A DNA stretch of 64,000 bases, taken from the NCBI GenBank assembly GCA_033239005.1, contig BSQZ01000029.1, positions 7,052,923-7,116,922 of the forward strand, read 5' to 3'. Below are positions 1 through 11,329 of this stretch, piece by piece. The position numbers and the translations under genes were made by a program. The DNA comes from Lamellibrachia satsuma (taxonomy: Eukaryota; Annelida; Polychaeta; Sabellida; Siboglinidae). The notes under the pieces are model-generated. The model had not been told where the DNA came from, made no database searches, and saw only the letters and a program-made list of their open reading frames with translations. Each line of letters starts with the position of its first letter. The first letter of the stretch is position 1.

Positions 1-480
1 TTCTTGAAATATATACATGTTTTATCACCATACTCAACTGGTTTAACCCATTGGAAATCCTGTTCGTTCATATAGTGTATGAATAGTTTATATAACACCA
101 GCAGTCGATTTAATAAAACAAATGCATAGTTAATTCAAATCATCCAAAGAGACGACTTTAGTGGTTAGATCTGGATAGACTAAAAATAGTGGATATCCAA
201 ATTAAATATTTCCATCCTCTCATCGGACACATTACAAAGTTAAGATATTTCACCAAGATTGAAATTCGTTAGTTTTCAGCGATTCCATTTTCACGATACT
301 TAATGTTTTAGCAAACATGAAGTAATTTAATTGTTTTTTGTTATGATGATTTCATAAAAAACTTTCTACTGAAGTTCCATAAACGGACTTGTGAGATGCA
401 GTGGATACTAGGCAGGTTTTATTTCTCGGTAAAATGTATTTAAAACGAGAGTAGCAAAAATCGAATTGATGAAGGCCTTT

Positions 481-944
<464 letters not shown>

Positions 945-1522
945 ATGTATGTATATCGTAACATATAACATCCTCCTTCCCTGACCTTCTTCGCAGTTAA
1001 TATGCAATAAATATGCAGTGACAAATAAAAAAAAAATGCTGATCTGGCAAGATGTGAAGCAAATCAGTAGGACTGAGGGACATATCAACTGTTAGGGGGA
1101 TCAATGGCCAAATTTAATGTGGGGAATGGTTTACCTCACACAGCTGCCGGAACGGCGCTGGAATTAATCGGCCTTAGACGAAATGGAACAATATCGATCC
1201 ACTCCACTAGTGAAACGGCTTGACAGTTCACAGGCGTAGCCTTCAAATGACTAAACGCATGGCACTCAATAACTAAGCATGAGTGGGTGAAGTTAATGGC
1301 TTTACCATAACGTTAGAAACGTGAGTTAAAATAATTAAAGGCAATTGACTAAATGATTCTGTATGCGTATGTAGCGTTAAAGGCATCGTTGTGACGTTCA
1401 GGGTATGCCTTTATCCCCAGAACACCACACATAAATTGTAAGGATCATGCTGTTGACACAACATTTGTTTGTTCTCAGTGATAGTCTTTATGCCGAAGAA
1501 AGGCCGATACTGAAATATTGAG

Positions 1523-1554
1523 AGGGGGAGAGAGGGAGAGAAGGAGAAATGGAC

Positions 1555-1590
<36 letters not shown>

Positions 1591-1612
1591 GGGGAGAAAT
1601 GGAGAGAGAGAT
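1523..1612. repeat. GA-rich purine tract
   Basis: Degenerate (GA)n/(GGGA)n stretch. No coding signal. Confidence 0.9.
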
Positions 1613-1649
1613 AATTTTTACCCATGGAATGTTACGGTTTTTTTTCTTT

Positions 1650-2600
1650 GATAGGTAGCGCTGTTAATCCAGCCAAAGACGTAATGGTGGTAAGGCCAAG
1701 TCCTACAAAGAGGTAAAAAAATTGAGGGTTTCTTTAAAGAAGCAAATCATCAAACCTGAAAGGTACCAGAAACGCTGCCAAAGGGAAGAGAAAAACCCTC
1801 AACTTCCACCATTCCTTAACCGCAGACACGAAGAGAGCCTATAAACAGGCTAAATCTGAAAGGCAGCGCCAACCATGTGCCACGCTACTAACAGGCAAGA
1901 TAGAGAAATGATACCGTTTGCCGTGTCAAGCTCAACAAGCTTTTGGGATATCCCAGAAACAATGGGATAAATACAAGAAAGTATCAACCATTTGAGAAGA
2001 ACTGAAGAAGTGCAGAAGCGGCTGCTGATGAATGACTCAATTCAGAACATTCAAAGGAAATACCCAGCAGAACACATTAGCAGAAAAGTTTCGTATTCCC
2101 TGTTCTGCGTGGTGAGGCCGTTTTGGATCGTTTACCCAACGACTCATGATTGGCATTGTTTTTGATCAAACAAGGCCTGCATGTATGACGAATGTGCAGT
2201 CTGCAAGCACAATGTGCCCGAAGTGAACTGATTCCTGCAAGATGAGATGGTCACTTACACACAGTGACGCACTGTTGCTCAACCCCTAACGAATGATAAA
2301 GAGATACCCACGAACATTACCAAAACAGCAGAAACCCGAAAACAAACAAGATCTCTTGGAGAAATTCCAAAATAACATGAGCAAATTCAAGCGACACTTG
2401 CATAACACCGGTCATCAATTTTGTGCATGTCGTGAACTTCTCAAGAAAATGCATGCATCAGAGCGTGTCATTCACATTGATTTCTCTGAAAACTACACTG
2501 GCAAACATTCCAGTGAGATCCAGTCTGTCCACTTTGGTGGGTCACACCAACAAATAACGCTTCACACTGGTGTCCTCTGTGTTTGGAGAATTATATGAGC
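1650..2600 (+). pseudogene. Decayed transposase-like gene (IDFSEN...EIQSVHFG family)
   Basis: Conceptual translation in shifting frames gives, in order, a basic region near 1680-1800, FCVVRPFWIVYPT and a cysteine cluster CMYDECAVC near 2100-2220, and an open stretch at 2293-2598 containing HIDFSENYTGKHSSEIQSVH followed by HQQITLHTGV. This combination recalls an uncharacterised transposon-associated family that recurs in genomes of marine invertebrates. The acidic IDFSEN motif could be catalytic, but that is inference. Several stops and frame changes show the copy is dead. I recognise the family only by motif memory and cannot name its superfamily. Confidence 0.55.
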
Positions 2601-2958
2601 CTATCACCTTTTGTACCTTTCCTGCAATCATGCTGGCTTCCGGGATTGTCCATGCTTCGGGATTAAGAGAATCATAAATAATAATAGAAAAATGTTGCAT
2701 CACAGATGCCTGGAAGTGTCTGAAGTAACATATTAAAAATCCCCAAGAATCCTCCTTGAGCTAACCGCAGAATTCAAGATGGCGCCCGAAACTACGACAA
2801 CTCGATAAGCCTGCTGTATCTTCGAAACCATTAGGGATAGAGGGCATACATATATATCTAGGGTTGATGTTTTCAACCATGCTTTATCTAATGAACACGG
2901 ATGAAATATCATAGAGTCAACAGAATATGCTTTTTAAACAATATGTCACATTTTCGTG

Positions 2959-2960
<2 letters not shown>
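2601..2960. other. No recognisable feature
   Basis: AT-rich intergenic sequence after the transposase-like relic. No convincing open frame or repeat was seen. Confidence 0.5.

Positions 2961-3014
<54 letters not shown>
2961..3014. repeat. (TA)n microsatellite
   Basis: TA tract of about 54 bp. Confidence 0.97.
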
Positions 3015-3016
<2 letters not shown>

Positions 3017-3461
3017 AAAAGGGCGATTAAAGATTCACGTACCAATGGCTTGTATTACGACACTTGATAATACAATAATAGGCAACGTCAGCATAATATA
3101 CATTGATATTAACAAACTATTTCATTCAAAAGCAACTGCCCCAACCCCAGACCGAGTGCGCCTAGGCTTCATCCTGCGTTAAGGTGTTTCTACATGACTC
3201 TCCACTGCAGGATGTAAAGATGGCAGTGCAAAACAGCCCCACATTCCGACATACGCATGCCTTCGCACGTTGACCTTTGTATCCAAACGAAACCATGCGG
3301 AGGAGCTTGCTTTGAACTGTAAGGCCTAGTTGTCCATCCTCCAATGGCCAGCCATGTAGAACCAAGACAAAACCGTGTAACCGAATACACTTTTGGCTCC
3401 CCAATTAAAACCAAAATTCGAATTAATCCAATTTAGTACAGCTGCATGTAGGATTAGAACT
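3015..3461. other. No recognisable feature
   Basis: Unique sequence between a TA tract and the satellite. Short open frames are present, but none resembles a known protein. Confidence 0.5.
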
Positions 3462-5566
3462 GTTGAACCTAATAATCAGTCAGTGGCTAGCAGGGTGTTT
3501 ACACTCCACTGCTGCAAAGTATGATACGTACGGAAGGAATGCTGCCAGTCAGTGGGACGTAGGGTGTCTCCACTCCACTCCTGCACAGTGTGATAAGTGC
3601 GGAAGGAATGCTGCCAATCAGTGGGAGGCAGGGTGTTTCCACTTCACTGCTGCACAGTGTGATAAGTGCGGAAGGACTGCTGCCAGTCAATGGGAGGCAT
3701 GTATTTCCACTCCACTGCTCACAGTGTGATAGGTGCGGAAGGAATGCTACCAGTCAGTGGGAGGCAGGGTGTTTCCACTTCACTGCTCACAGTGTGATAG
3801 GTGCGGAAGGAATGCTGCCAGTCAGTGGGAGGTAGGGTCTTTACACTTCACTGCTGCATAGTGTGATAAGTGCGGAAGGGATGCTGCCAGTCAGTGGGAG
3901 GTAGGGTGTTTCCACTTCACTGCTGCATAGTGTGATAAGTGCGGAAGGGATGCTGCCAGTCAGTGGGAGGTAGGGTGTTTACACTCCACTGCTGCATAGT
4001 GTGATAAATGCGGAAGGGATGCTGCCAGTCTGTGGGAGGCAGGGTGTTTCCACTTCACTGCTGCACAGTGTGATAGGTGCGGAAGCAATGCTGCCAGTCA
4101 GTGGGAGGCAGGGTGTTTCCACTTCGCTGTTGCACAGTGTGATAGGTGCGGAAGCAATGCTGCCAGTCAGTGGGAGGCAGGGTGTTTCCACTTCGCTGTT
4201 GCACAGTGTGATAGGTGCGGAAGCAATGCTGCCAGTCAGTGGGAGGCAGGGTGTTTCCACTTCGCTGCTGCACAGTGTGATAGGTGCGGAAGCAATGCTG
4301 CCAGTCAGTGGGAGGCAGGGTGTTTCCACTTCGCTGTTGCACAGTGTGATAGGTGCGGAAGCAATGCTGCCAGTCAGTGGGAGGCAGGGTGTTTCCACTT
4401 CACTGCTGCACAGTGTGATAGGTGCGGAAGCAATGCTGCCAGTCAGTGGGAGGCAGGGTGTTTCCACTTCGCTGTTGCACAGTGTGATAGGTGCGGAAGC
4501 AATGCTGCCAGTCAGTGGGAGGCAGGGTGTTTCCACTTCGCTGCTGCACAGTGTGATAGGTGCGGAAGCAATGCTGCCAGTCAGTGGGAGGCAGGGTGTT
4601 TCCACTTCGCTGCTGCACAGTGTGATAGGTGCGGAAGCAATGCTGCCAGTCAGTGGGAGGCAGGGTGTTTCCACTTCTCTGCTGCACAGTGTGATAGGTG
4701 CGGAAGCAATGCTGCCAGTCAGTGGGAGGCAGGGTGTTTCCACTTCGCTGCTGCACAGTGTGATAGGTGCGGAAGCAATGCTGCCAGTCAGTGGGAGGCA
4801 GGGTGTTTCCACTTCACTGCTGCACAGTGTGATAGGTGCGGAAGCAATGCTGCCAGTCAGTGGGAGGCAGGGTGTTTCCACTTCGCTGTTGCACAGTGTG
4901 ATAGGTGCGGAAGCAATGCTGCCAGTCAGTGGGAGGCAGGGTGTTTCCACTTCACTGCTGCACAGTGTGATAGGTGCGGAAGCAATGCTGCCAGTCAGTG
5001 GGAGGCAGGGTGTTTCCACTTCACTGCTGCACAGTGTGATAGGTGCGGAAGCAATGCTGCCAGTCAGTGGGAGGCAGGGTGTTTCCACTTCGCTGTTGCA
5101 CAGTGTGATAGGTGCGGAAGCAATGCTGCCAGTCAGTGGGAGGCAGGGTGTTTCCACTTCACTGCTGCACAGTGTGATAGGTGCGGAAGCAATGCTGCCA
5201 GTCAGTGGGAGGCAGGGTGTTTCCACTTCGCTGTTGCACAGTGTGATAGGTGCGGAAGCAATGCTGCCAGTCAGTGGGAGGCAGGGTGTTTCCACTTCAC
5301 TGCTGCACAGTGTGATAGGTGCGGAAGCAATGCTGCCAGTCAGTGGGAGGCAGGGTGTTTCCACTTCGCTGTTGCACAGTGTGATAGGTGCGGAAGCAAT
5401 GCTGCCAGTCAGTGGGAGGCAGGGTGTTTCCACTTCACTGCTGCACAGTGTGATAGGTGCGGAAGCAATGCTGCCAGTCAGTGGGAGGCAGGGTGTTTCC
5501 ACTTCGCTGTTGCACAGTGTGATAGGTGCGGAAGGAATGCTGCCAGTTAGTGGGAGGCAGGGTTTT
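3462..5566. repeat. 69-bp satellite array (~30 copies)
   Basis: A head-to-tail array of a 69-bp unit containing GATAGGTGCGGAAGCAATGC and CAGTCAGTGGGAGGCAGGG. The first ~600 bp are diverged (GGAAGGAATG variants, single-base indels). From about 4050 the copies are nearly identical. Since 69 is a multiple of 3 and the unit lacks stops in several frames, long open frames exist on both strands (23-residue periodicity); they are by-products of the repeat. From about 5020 two variants (CACTGCT and CGCTGTT) alternate strictly, giving a 138-bp higher-order unit. Confidence 0.95.
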
Positions 5567-6388
5567 CCATTTGGAATGAACTAGTTATTCTTTCAGTTAC
5601 ACTTTGTACACCTTTCTACAATGACAGCCTCAATCTATATAATTGGATAACGCCGGTCGATCGAAATATCTCATCAATTCCGCTGCTTTATTTGTGTCAC
5701 ATATGTACGCATCAACATTTCCTAGAATATGAAGAGGGAGATGAGAAAGTGACGCATAAGCTCCAATCCACGTAGATTATACTGTTTCAACAATGCACAT
5801 ATAACTTCTTAAAAATACAAAACCTATTATAATTTGTTCAGTTATTTGAATCATGTGTTCGAGAAACACTCAAAAACAAGGTTTATTTGTATTTGATTAA
5901 TTCAACCACATGGATTAGTGCTTACAGAAGACATATTCCCGGACATAAAGATATTGTGGAAGCATTATGAAGTTCCGCGAATAATTTTACACCAACCGTA
6001 ATTTGGGTCCAGTGATAATCCTGCGTAAGGGTTGGACAGTCAAATCTTCTTTATAATGGCATTGCTGCAAACCACTTTCAATGTAGCGATGGCAGTTAGA
6101 AGGCGCCGTCCCCAGCGCATTAACCAATGTAACCTGGAACCCACTGGATATGGGACTATAATGCTTTAATACTGTGTTTTATTCTCTGGTACAAAATGGG
6201 CATGAGTGAGCAAATATATCCATTTTATAAAGCCATGGGTCACAAAATTATTGAAATCGCAAATGTAAGTAATACGAAATGTGTTATGAATGTGAACCCT
6301 TTTGTCCGAAATCGCATTATTTTTTGCATTATTACCTATCAGCCACTTTCATCCAAGCTATCTGGATATCTACATTCACTGCTTAAAC
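5567..6388. other. No gene recognised; downstream flank of the small secreted-protein gene
   Basis: Unique AT-rich sequence. On the minus strand an AATAAA (plus-strand TTTATT at 6178-6183) lies about 200 bp past the stop of the gene at 6389-6838 and could serve as its poly(A) signal. About 6310-6388 is still homologous to the paralogous segments at 58.7 and 63.15 kb. Confidence 0.4.
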
Positions 6389-6838
6389 CTAGTTCTGATC
6401 TACAATGTGTTCCCATAGTTGACAACAAACATTGTAACTAAGGCTGTCAACATCATCAGCATCAACACCTTCATTATTGTAGTCGCATCGAACTACGATT
6501 ATTTTGTTCACACCACACTGTTCAAATCCACTGCGCTTTACCAAATTCGTATCTGATAATGGTGACACAATTGAATGACGTGTAAATGCAGAAGTCGAAT
6601 TGAATGAACAATTCTGCCAAGGAACGACCTGACCTGTATACCGTGTTGAGGCACTCGCAATGATTGCAGGCCACACTGTATAACAATACACATAATTGTC
6701 CTTTATTCACCCAACAGTCAAATGTGGCTTACCGGTTGCATTGATTCCACTTGAACACCATATCCACGCCAAGATCAATGCAAGGAACACAAGATCGAAA
6801 CCCGAGGTTCCCGGCACTTTCGCAACCAGCTGACGCAT
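6389..6838 (-). CDS. Candidate two-exon gene for a small secreted protein (116 aa)
   Basis: Exon 1 (6838-6733) starts at ATG and encodes about 35 residues with a strong hydrophobic core (LVFLALILAWIWCSSG) typical of a signal peptide. It ends in phase 1 at a GTAAG donor. A 99-bp intron (6732-6634) ends in TATACAG. Exon 2 (6633-6389) continues in phase 1 without stops for 80 residues to TAG. The predicted mature part has five cysteines (NCSF, EQCG, VRCD, VCCQ), potential N-glycosylation sites (NCS, NST), an acidic patch (GVDADDVD) and no known domain. Three paralogous segments in this window keep the signal exon but have damaged second exons, which argues that exon 1 is real coding sequence. 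Function unknown. An alternative is that this is one slightly better preserved copy of a dispersed repeat. Confidence 0.5.
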
Positions 6839-6970
6839 TTTCTCTCGTTAACAAGTACGTTCGAACAACCCATCGGATGGCTGACGACTGATAACGGGGA
6901 TAACACTATAACAACCGAACACATTTCAATCATTAACTTTGAATTATTCAGATGGCGTCGTAGGTCAACT
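6839..6970 (-). promoter_or_regulatory. Conserved 5' flank of the signal-peptide exon
   Basis: The bases upstream of the ATG match the same position at 11330-11448 and 58070-58204 (shared GAATAATTCAA, GTTATCAGTCGT, AGCCAT and GACGAGAGAAAATG-like blocks). Conservation outside the exon suggests either promoter/5'UTR or simply that the whole segment was duplicated. No TATA box is obvious. Confidence 0.4.
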
Positions 6971-7365
6971 GATGCGACCATTCCGTTCGACACATGGAAT
7001 GTGTTGCAGCTGACCAGCCAGGTGGCAATCGACATTTTATCGATCGAGCAGTGCCCAGCGGACATATATTGAATGGCATTCAACGACGTTACCTTGGCAA
7101 CGACACATCGCCGGTTGTGCAGTACAACGTATGTCGTCAAGGCTTCCAAGCGTCAGCTAGCCTGGTGTCACAGCGGAGCTGCAAGGTCATGATAGTCCCT
7201 CACCCCTGACGTCATCGTCGTTTCGACGGACACCCCAAATACTGTTTTCTCCTAAACGTCAAATTCCACAGCGTGTCCACATATTATTTCATGAAAATAT
7301 GTCATGGATTTAATGTTAATAAAGTGCATGATATCTGATGAGTTTGACAAAGCTAAATACAAGGG
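6971..7365. other. No recognisable feature
   Basis: Unique sequence with open frames on both strands that resemble nothing I know. Confidence 0.4.
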
Positions 7366-7369
7366 GTTA

Positions 7370-8400
7370 TATAAAAAAATTAGATGATTCCTCTTCCAAC
7401 ACGTCACATTCCCCACAAGGAGCGAATAGGAAATAAATCGAACACACTTGATTTAGGCTTAATAAATGAAAATGAATGGTGGATGATATATTGTATGAAA
7501 GTACACTTGGTAAGAGTGATCACTCTGTCCTTATTTTTACATTAACGTGTTATGCAGAAATAGCAAATCATACACGGCTTAAACATTGTTATGACCAAGG
7601 GGATTATTAAGGTAAGAATGATAAATTGGACCCCGCAAACTTGTGCGAGATACTTGGCACTAGCACTATGAATGACCAATGGTTATGTTTTGAAGAATAT
7701 ATTAAATAATAGAGGATTAATTCACCTCTCATTGTCTAGTGAGTATTATTAACATACATAAAGGGAGAATATCCTTACACAGGGAATCGGTAAAGAAAAA
7801 TAAGAAGAAACACTCTACACGGAGAAAATAGAAGGGAAATAATATACTGAATATTGTAGGGATAGAAATCAAGTCCGTAAATTAACGAGGAGGATACAGA
7901 AAAAATTTGAGATGAAGCTAGCAACAGAGGCTAAGGCAAACCCTAAAGCAGTATGGAAATATATGAACTCTGAAACCAAGAATCGGGAAGGTGTTTCAGA
8001 ACTTAACATATATCATAATGATCCTAAATCTAGACTTACATATTCCGATACGGAAAAGGCAGATGTCTAACGACACTGGTTTCAAGTGTTTTTACTGTAG
8101 AACCAGACTGCGACACCCTTCATTTTCCACCAGTTCAGTTAGGACAAAACGTGGAAGAATTGGCTATTGATGAGGAAATGGTTAAAAAAAACGTGATAAT
8201 AATTATTAGTATTCGTAAATCTGTAGGGCCGGATGGTGTTTACTATAGGTTGTTAAAACAATAATATAATCAGTTATGTATACCACTAGCTACGGTATTT
8301 AATACTTAACTTGCTGTGGGTGAATTGCCAAAGGAATGGAAACAGAGAAGGAGCTATATTTAAGAAGGTTAATACAAAAAGAAGGAAATTATATAGAAAA
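7370..8400 (+). pseudogene. CR1/Jockey-like LINE fragment (endonuclease end to start of reverse transcriptase)
   Basis: Frame-shifted translation gives the end of an APE endonuclease (FQHVTFPTRSE, VDDILYES..LGKSDHSVLIF), then a linker resembling KLATEAKANPKAVWKYMNS, then SDTEKADV, and the RT entry motif KSVGPDGVYYRLLK followed by GELPKEWKQ. These are standard landmarks of CR1-group non-LTR elements in the right order. Many stops and shifts show it is dead, and the palm and 3' end are missing. Confidence 0.85.
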
Positions 8401-8660
8401 GTAAGTTATAGTTATAGACAAGTAAGTCAGATAGATCGGAGTCTTTGCTCGAAAGCCAGGTATCGGTTCAAGCAACAATGTCCAGATCGTGTTTGTGGAT
8501 GCGATCATAGATTGTTTTGTTACGAACGGATCTTGCATTCAGGAGGCATCAATATATTTCTGTAGTCGGGGAAGTTTGAGGATTGGACGATAGTTCAATA
8601 TGAATCAAATTAACATGGTTTTAATGAAATTCGAGTGTGAATCGAGTGCTTGGCCGATGT
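8401..8660. other. No recognisable feature
   Basis: Short unique stretch downstream of the LINE fragment. Confidence 0.4.
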
Positions 8661-8727
8661 CGGATCATTGCTTTTATTGTTGCTGTTGTTGTTGGTGCTG
8701 CTGCTGTTGCTGCTGCTGTTGCTGCAC
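8661..8727. repeat. (GTT/GCT)n trinucleotide tract
   Basis: Imperfect GTTGTT/GCTGCT run. It is read as Ala/Thr runs on the minus strand but has no gene context. Confidence 0.9.
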
Positions 8728-8867
8728 CATATCGGTAACCGCACTTAATTAGTCGTGGTGAAGTTATACCTAGTTCAAAAATTATGTCCCATTCAACGGC
8801 GTTCAGGCGTGACGAGTCCGAATGTTTATGTTGGGCCAGTTCTAGCAGTTGACTGGCAGTGTGGTCA

Positions 8868-9130
8868 TACACACACACGCACACACGCACACACGCACAC
8901 ACGCACACACGCACACACGCACGCACACACGCACACACGGACACACGGACACACGCACACACGCACACACGCACACACGCACACACGCACGCACGCACGC
9001 ACGCACACACGCACACACGCACACACGCACACACGCACACACGCGCACACACGCACACACGCACACACGCACACACACACACACGCACGCACGCGCGCGC
9101 GCAAACACATTCGCACGCACGCACACAGAA
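8868..9130. repeat. (CACACG)n / (CACG)n microsatellite
   Basis: Compound CA/CG hexanucleotide tract. The Thr-His or Cys-Val open frames across it on both strands are artefacts. Confidence 0.97.
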
Positions 9131-9149
9131 ACATATATATATAGAGGGG

Positions 9150-11079
9150 CAGAGGTTCAGACTTTGAGAGGGGCAGAGGGACAGAGGGGCAGATGTTGAG
9201 AGGGGCAGATGATGACAGGTGCATAGCTTGAGAGGGTCATAGGGAGTGGGTTTGACAGGGGCAGAAGTTGAAAGGGAAATAATGGCAGAGGGGCAGAGAG
9301 GCAGATGTTGAGAGGGGCAGAGGAGCGGAGAGGCAGGGGTTGACAATGGGGGAGGGCAGGGGTTGAGAGGGTCAGAGGGGCAGAGGTTGAGTGGGGCATA
9401 GGGGCAGAGAGGCATAGCGACAGAGGGGCAAATGTTGCGGGCGGCATAGGTTGAGAGAGGCAGAGGTTGAGAGGGGCACAGGGGCAGAGTTTGAGGGGCA
9501 GAGTTTGTGAGGTGCGTAGGTTGAGAGGTGCATTTGTTGAGAGGAATAGAAGTTAACATTGGCAGATGTTGAGGGGAACAGAGGGGCAGAAGTTAAAAGG
9601 GACAGAGGAGCAGAGAGGCAGAGACTGAGAGGGGCAGATGTTTATAGGGGTGGAGGTTGAGAGGGACGGAGGTTGAGAGGGGCAGATGTTGAGTGGGGCA
9701 GAGGGGTAGAGGTTGAGAGGGGCAGAAGGCTAGAAGGGCAGATTTTGAGAGGGGCGGACGTGCAGAGGTTGAGAGGGGTAGCGGGGCAGAGGTTGAGAGT
9801 GGCAGAAGCTAAGAGGGACAGATGGGCAAATGGGCAGTTGGGCCGAGGTTGACAGGGGCAGAAGTGCAGAGGGGTAGAGGGACAGAAGAGCAGAATTACT
9901 GACGTGCAGGTGTTGAGAGGGGAGGAAGTTGAGAGGGGCAGAAGTTGATATGAGGGCAGATGGGGCAGAAGTTGAGAATTGCGGAATTTGAGAGGGGCAG
10001 AGGTTGAGAGGATAGGAGGTTGAAAGGGGCCGACGGTCAGAGGTTGAGAAGAGCGGAGGGGCAGAGTTTTAGAGGGGAAGAGGGGTAGAGGTTGAGAGGG
10101 ACTGAGGGCATAGGTTGACAGGGGTAGAGGTAAAGAGGTGTGAGTTTGAGAGGGGCGGAAATTGAGTGGGGGCATAGGTTGAGAGGCGCAGAGGTTGAGA
10201 GGGGCAGAGGGGCCGATATTGAGGGGGCGGATGCGCAGAGTATGAGGGGCAGAGTTTGAGAGGTGCGTAGGTTGAGAAGTGCATTTGTTGAGAGGGACAG
10301 AAGTTGACATTGGTAGAGGCTGATTGGGACAGAGGGGCAGAAGTTAAAAGGGGCAGAGGAGCAGAGAGGCAGAGGCTGAGAGAGGTAGAGGTTGAGAGCG
10401 GTAGTGGGGCGCAGGTTGAGTATGGCAGAGGGGCAGAGTTTGAGAGTGGCGGAGGGGCAGATTTTGGGAGGGGCAGAGGTTCAGAGTGGCAGAGGGGCAG
10501 AAGTTGAGAAGGGCAGAGGTTGAGAGGGGCAGTGGGGCAGAGGTTGACGGGGCGGAGGGGCAAAGGTTGAGAAGGGCAGAGGGGCAGAGCTTGAGAGGGC
10601 AGAAAGGCAGATGTTGAGAGGGACAGAGGGGCATGTGGGCATTGAGAGAGACATATGTGCAGTGGGGCAGTGGGGCAGTTGAGATGAACGGAACTGCAGA
10701 GGTTGAAAGGGGTAGAAGTTGAGAGTGGCAGCGGTTGAGAGGGGCAGATGGGGCAGAAGTTAAGAGTAGCAAAAGTGCAGAGGCAAAGGGGCAGAGACTG
10801 AGTGGAGCGGAGTTTTGAGAGGGGAAGAGGGTCAGAGGTTGGGAATAGCGGAAGGGCAGAGTTTGAGAGGGACAGAGGGGAAGAGGTTGTGAGGGACAGA
10901 TGGACAGAGTTTGAGAGGTTGTGAGTTTGAGGGGGCAGAGGTTGAGAGGGACAGAGGGGCAGAGGGTGAGATGGGCAGATGTTGAGAAGGTAGAGGTTGA
11001 AAAATGTAGATGTTGAGAGGGGCAGAGGTTGCGAGGGGTAGAGATTGAGAATGGTAGAATTTGAGAGGGGCATAGGTTA

Positions 11080-11080
<1 letters not shown>
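9150..11080. repeat. Purine-rich degenerate minisatellite (GAGGGGCAGAGGTTGA family)
   Basis: About 1.9 kb of imperfect repeats built from GAGGGGCAGAGG and GTTGAGAGGGGCAGA words on the plus strand, period roughly 16-27 bp. The minus strand reads as Pro/Ser/Leu-rich open frames without biological meaning. The same family is found at 57440-57990 and 62045-62670, always shortly upstream of a signal-exon paralog. Confidence 0.92.
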
Positions 11081-11133
<53 letters not shown>

Positions 11134-11240
11134 TCTGTCTCGCTCTCTCTCTCTCGCTTTCTCTCTGTCTGTCTGTCTATCTCTCTCTCTCTCTCTTTCT
11201 CTCTGCCTCCCCCTCTCTCTTTCTCTCTTTCTCGCTATGC
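11081..11240. repeat. (CT)n microsatellite
   Basis: Pyrimidine dinucleotide tract ending the purine minisatellite block, so the strand bias switches abruptly at 11080. Confidence 0.95.
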
Positions 11241-11329
11241 ATTCACTGATAATAATGTGTCTAGTTGTTATGAAACTCTACTATATATCGATTAAAATGG
11301 GTAACACTGTGACATCTACGACACAATCT

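Noticed and set aside
3463..3729. Zinc-finger-like CDKCGRNAA repeats
   Set aside because: They arise only from the satellite unit. The His ligands and linker of a C2H2 finger are absent.
4001..5584. Open frames of more than 500 codons on both strands across the satellite
   Set aside because: The 69-bp unit is a multiple of three with no stops in several frames; both strands stay open for the same trivial reason, and there is no coding context.
8621..11073. Pro/Ser/Leu-rich frames of 140-330 codons on the minus strand
   Set aside because: Reading of the purine minisatellite; frame, composition and repeats follow the DNA repeat.
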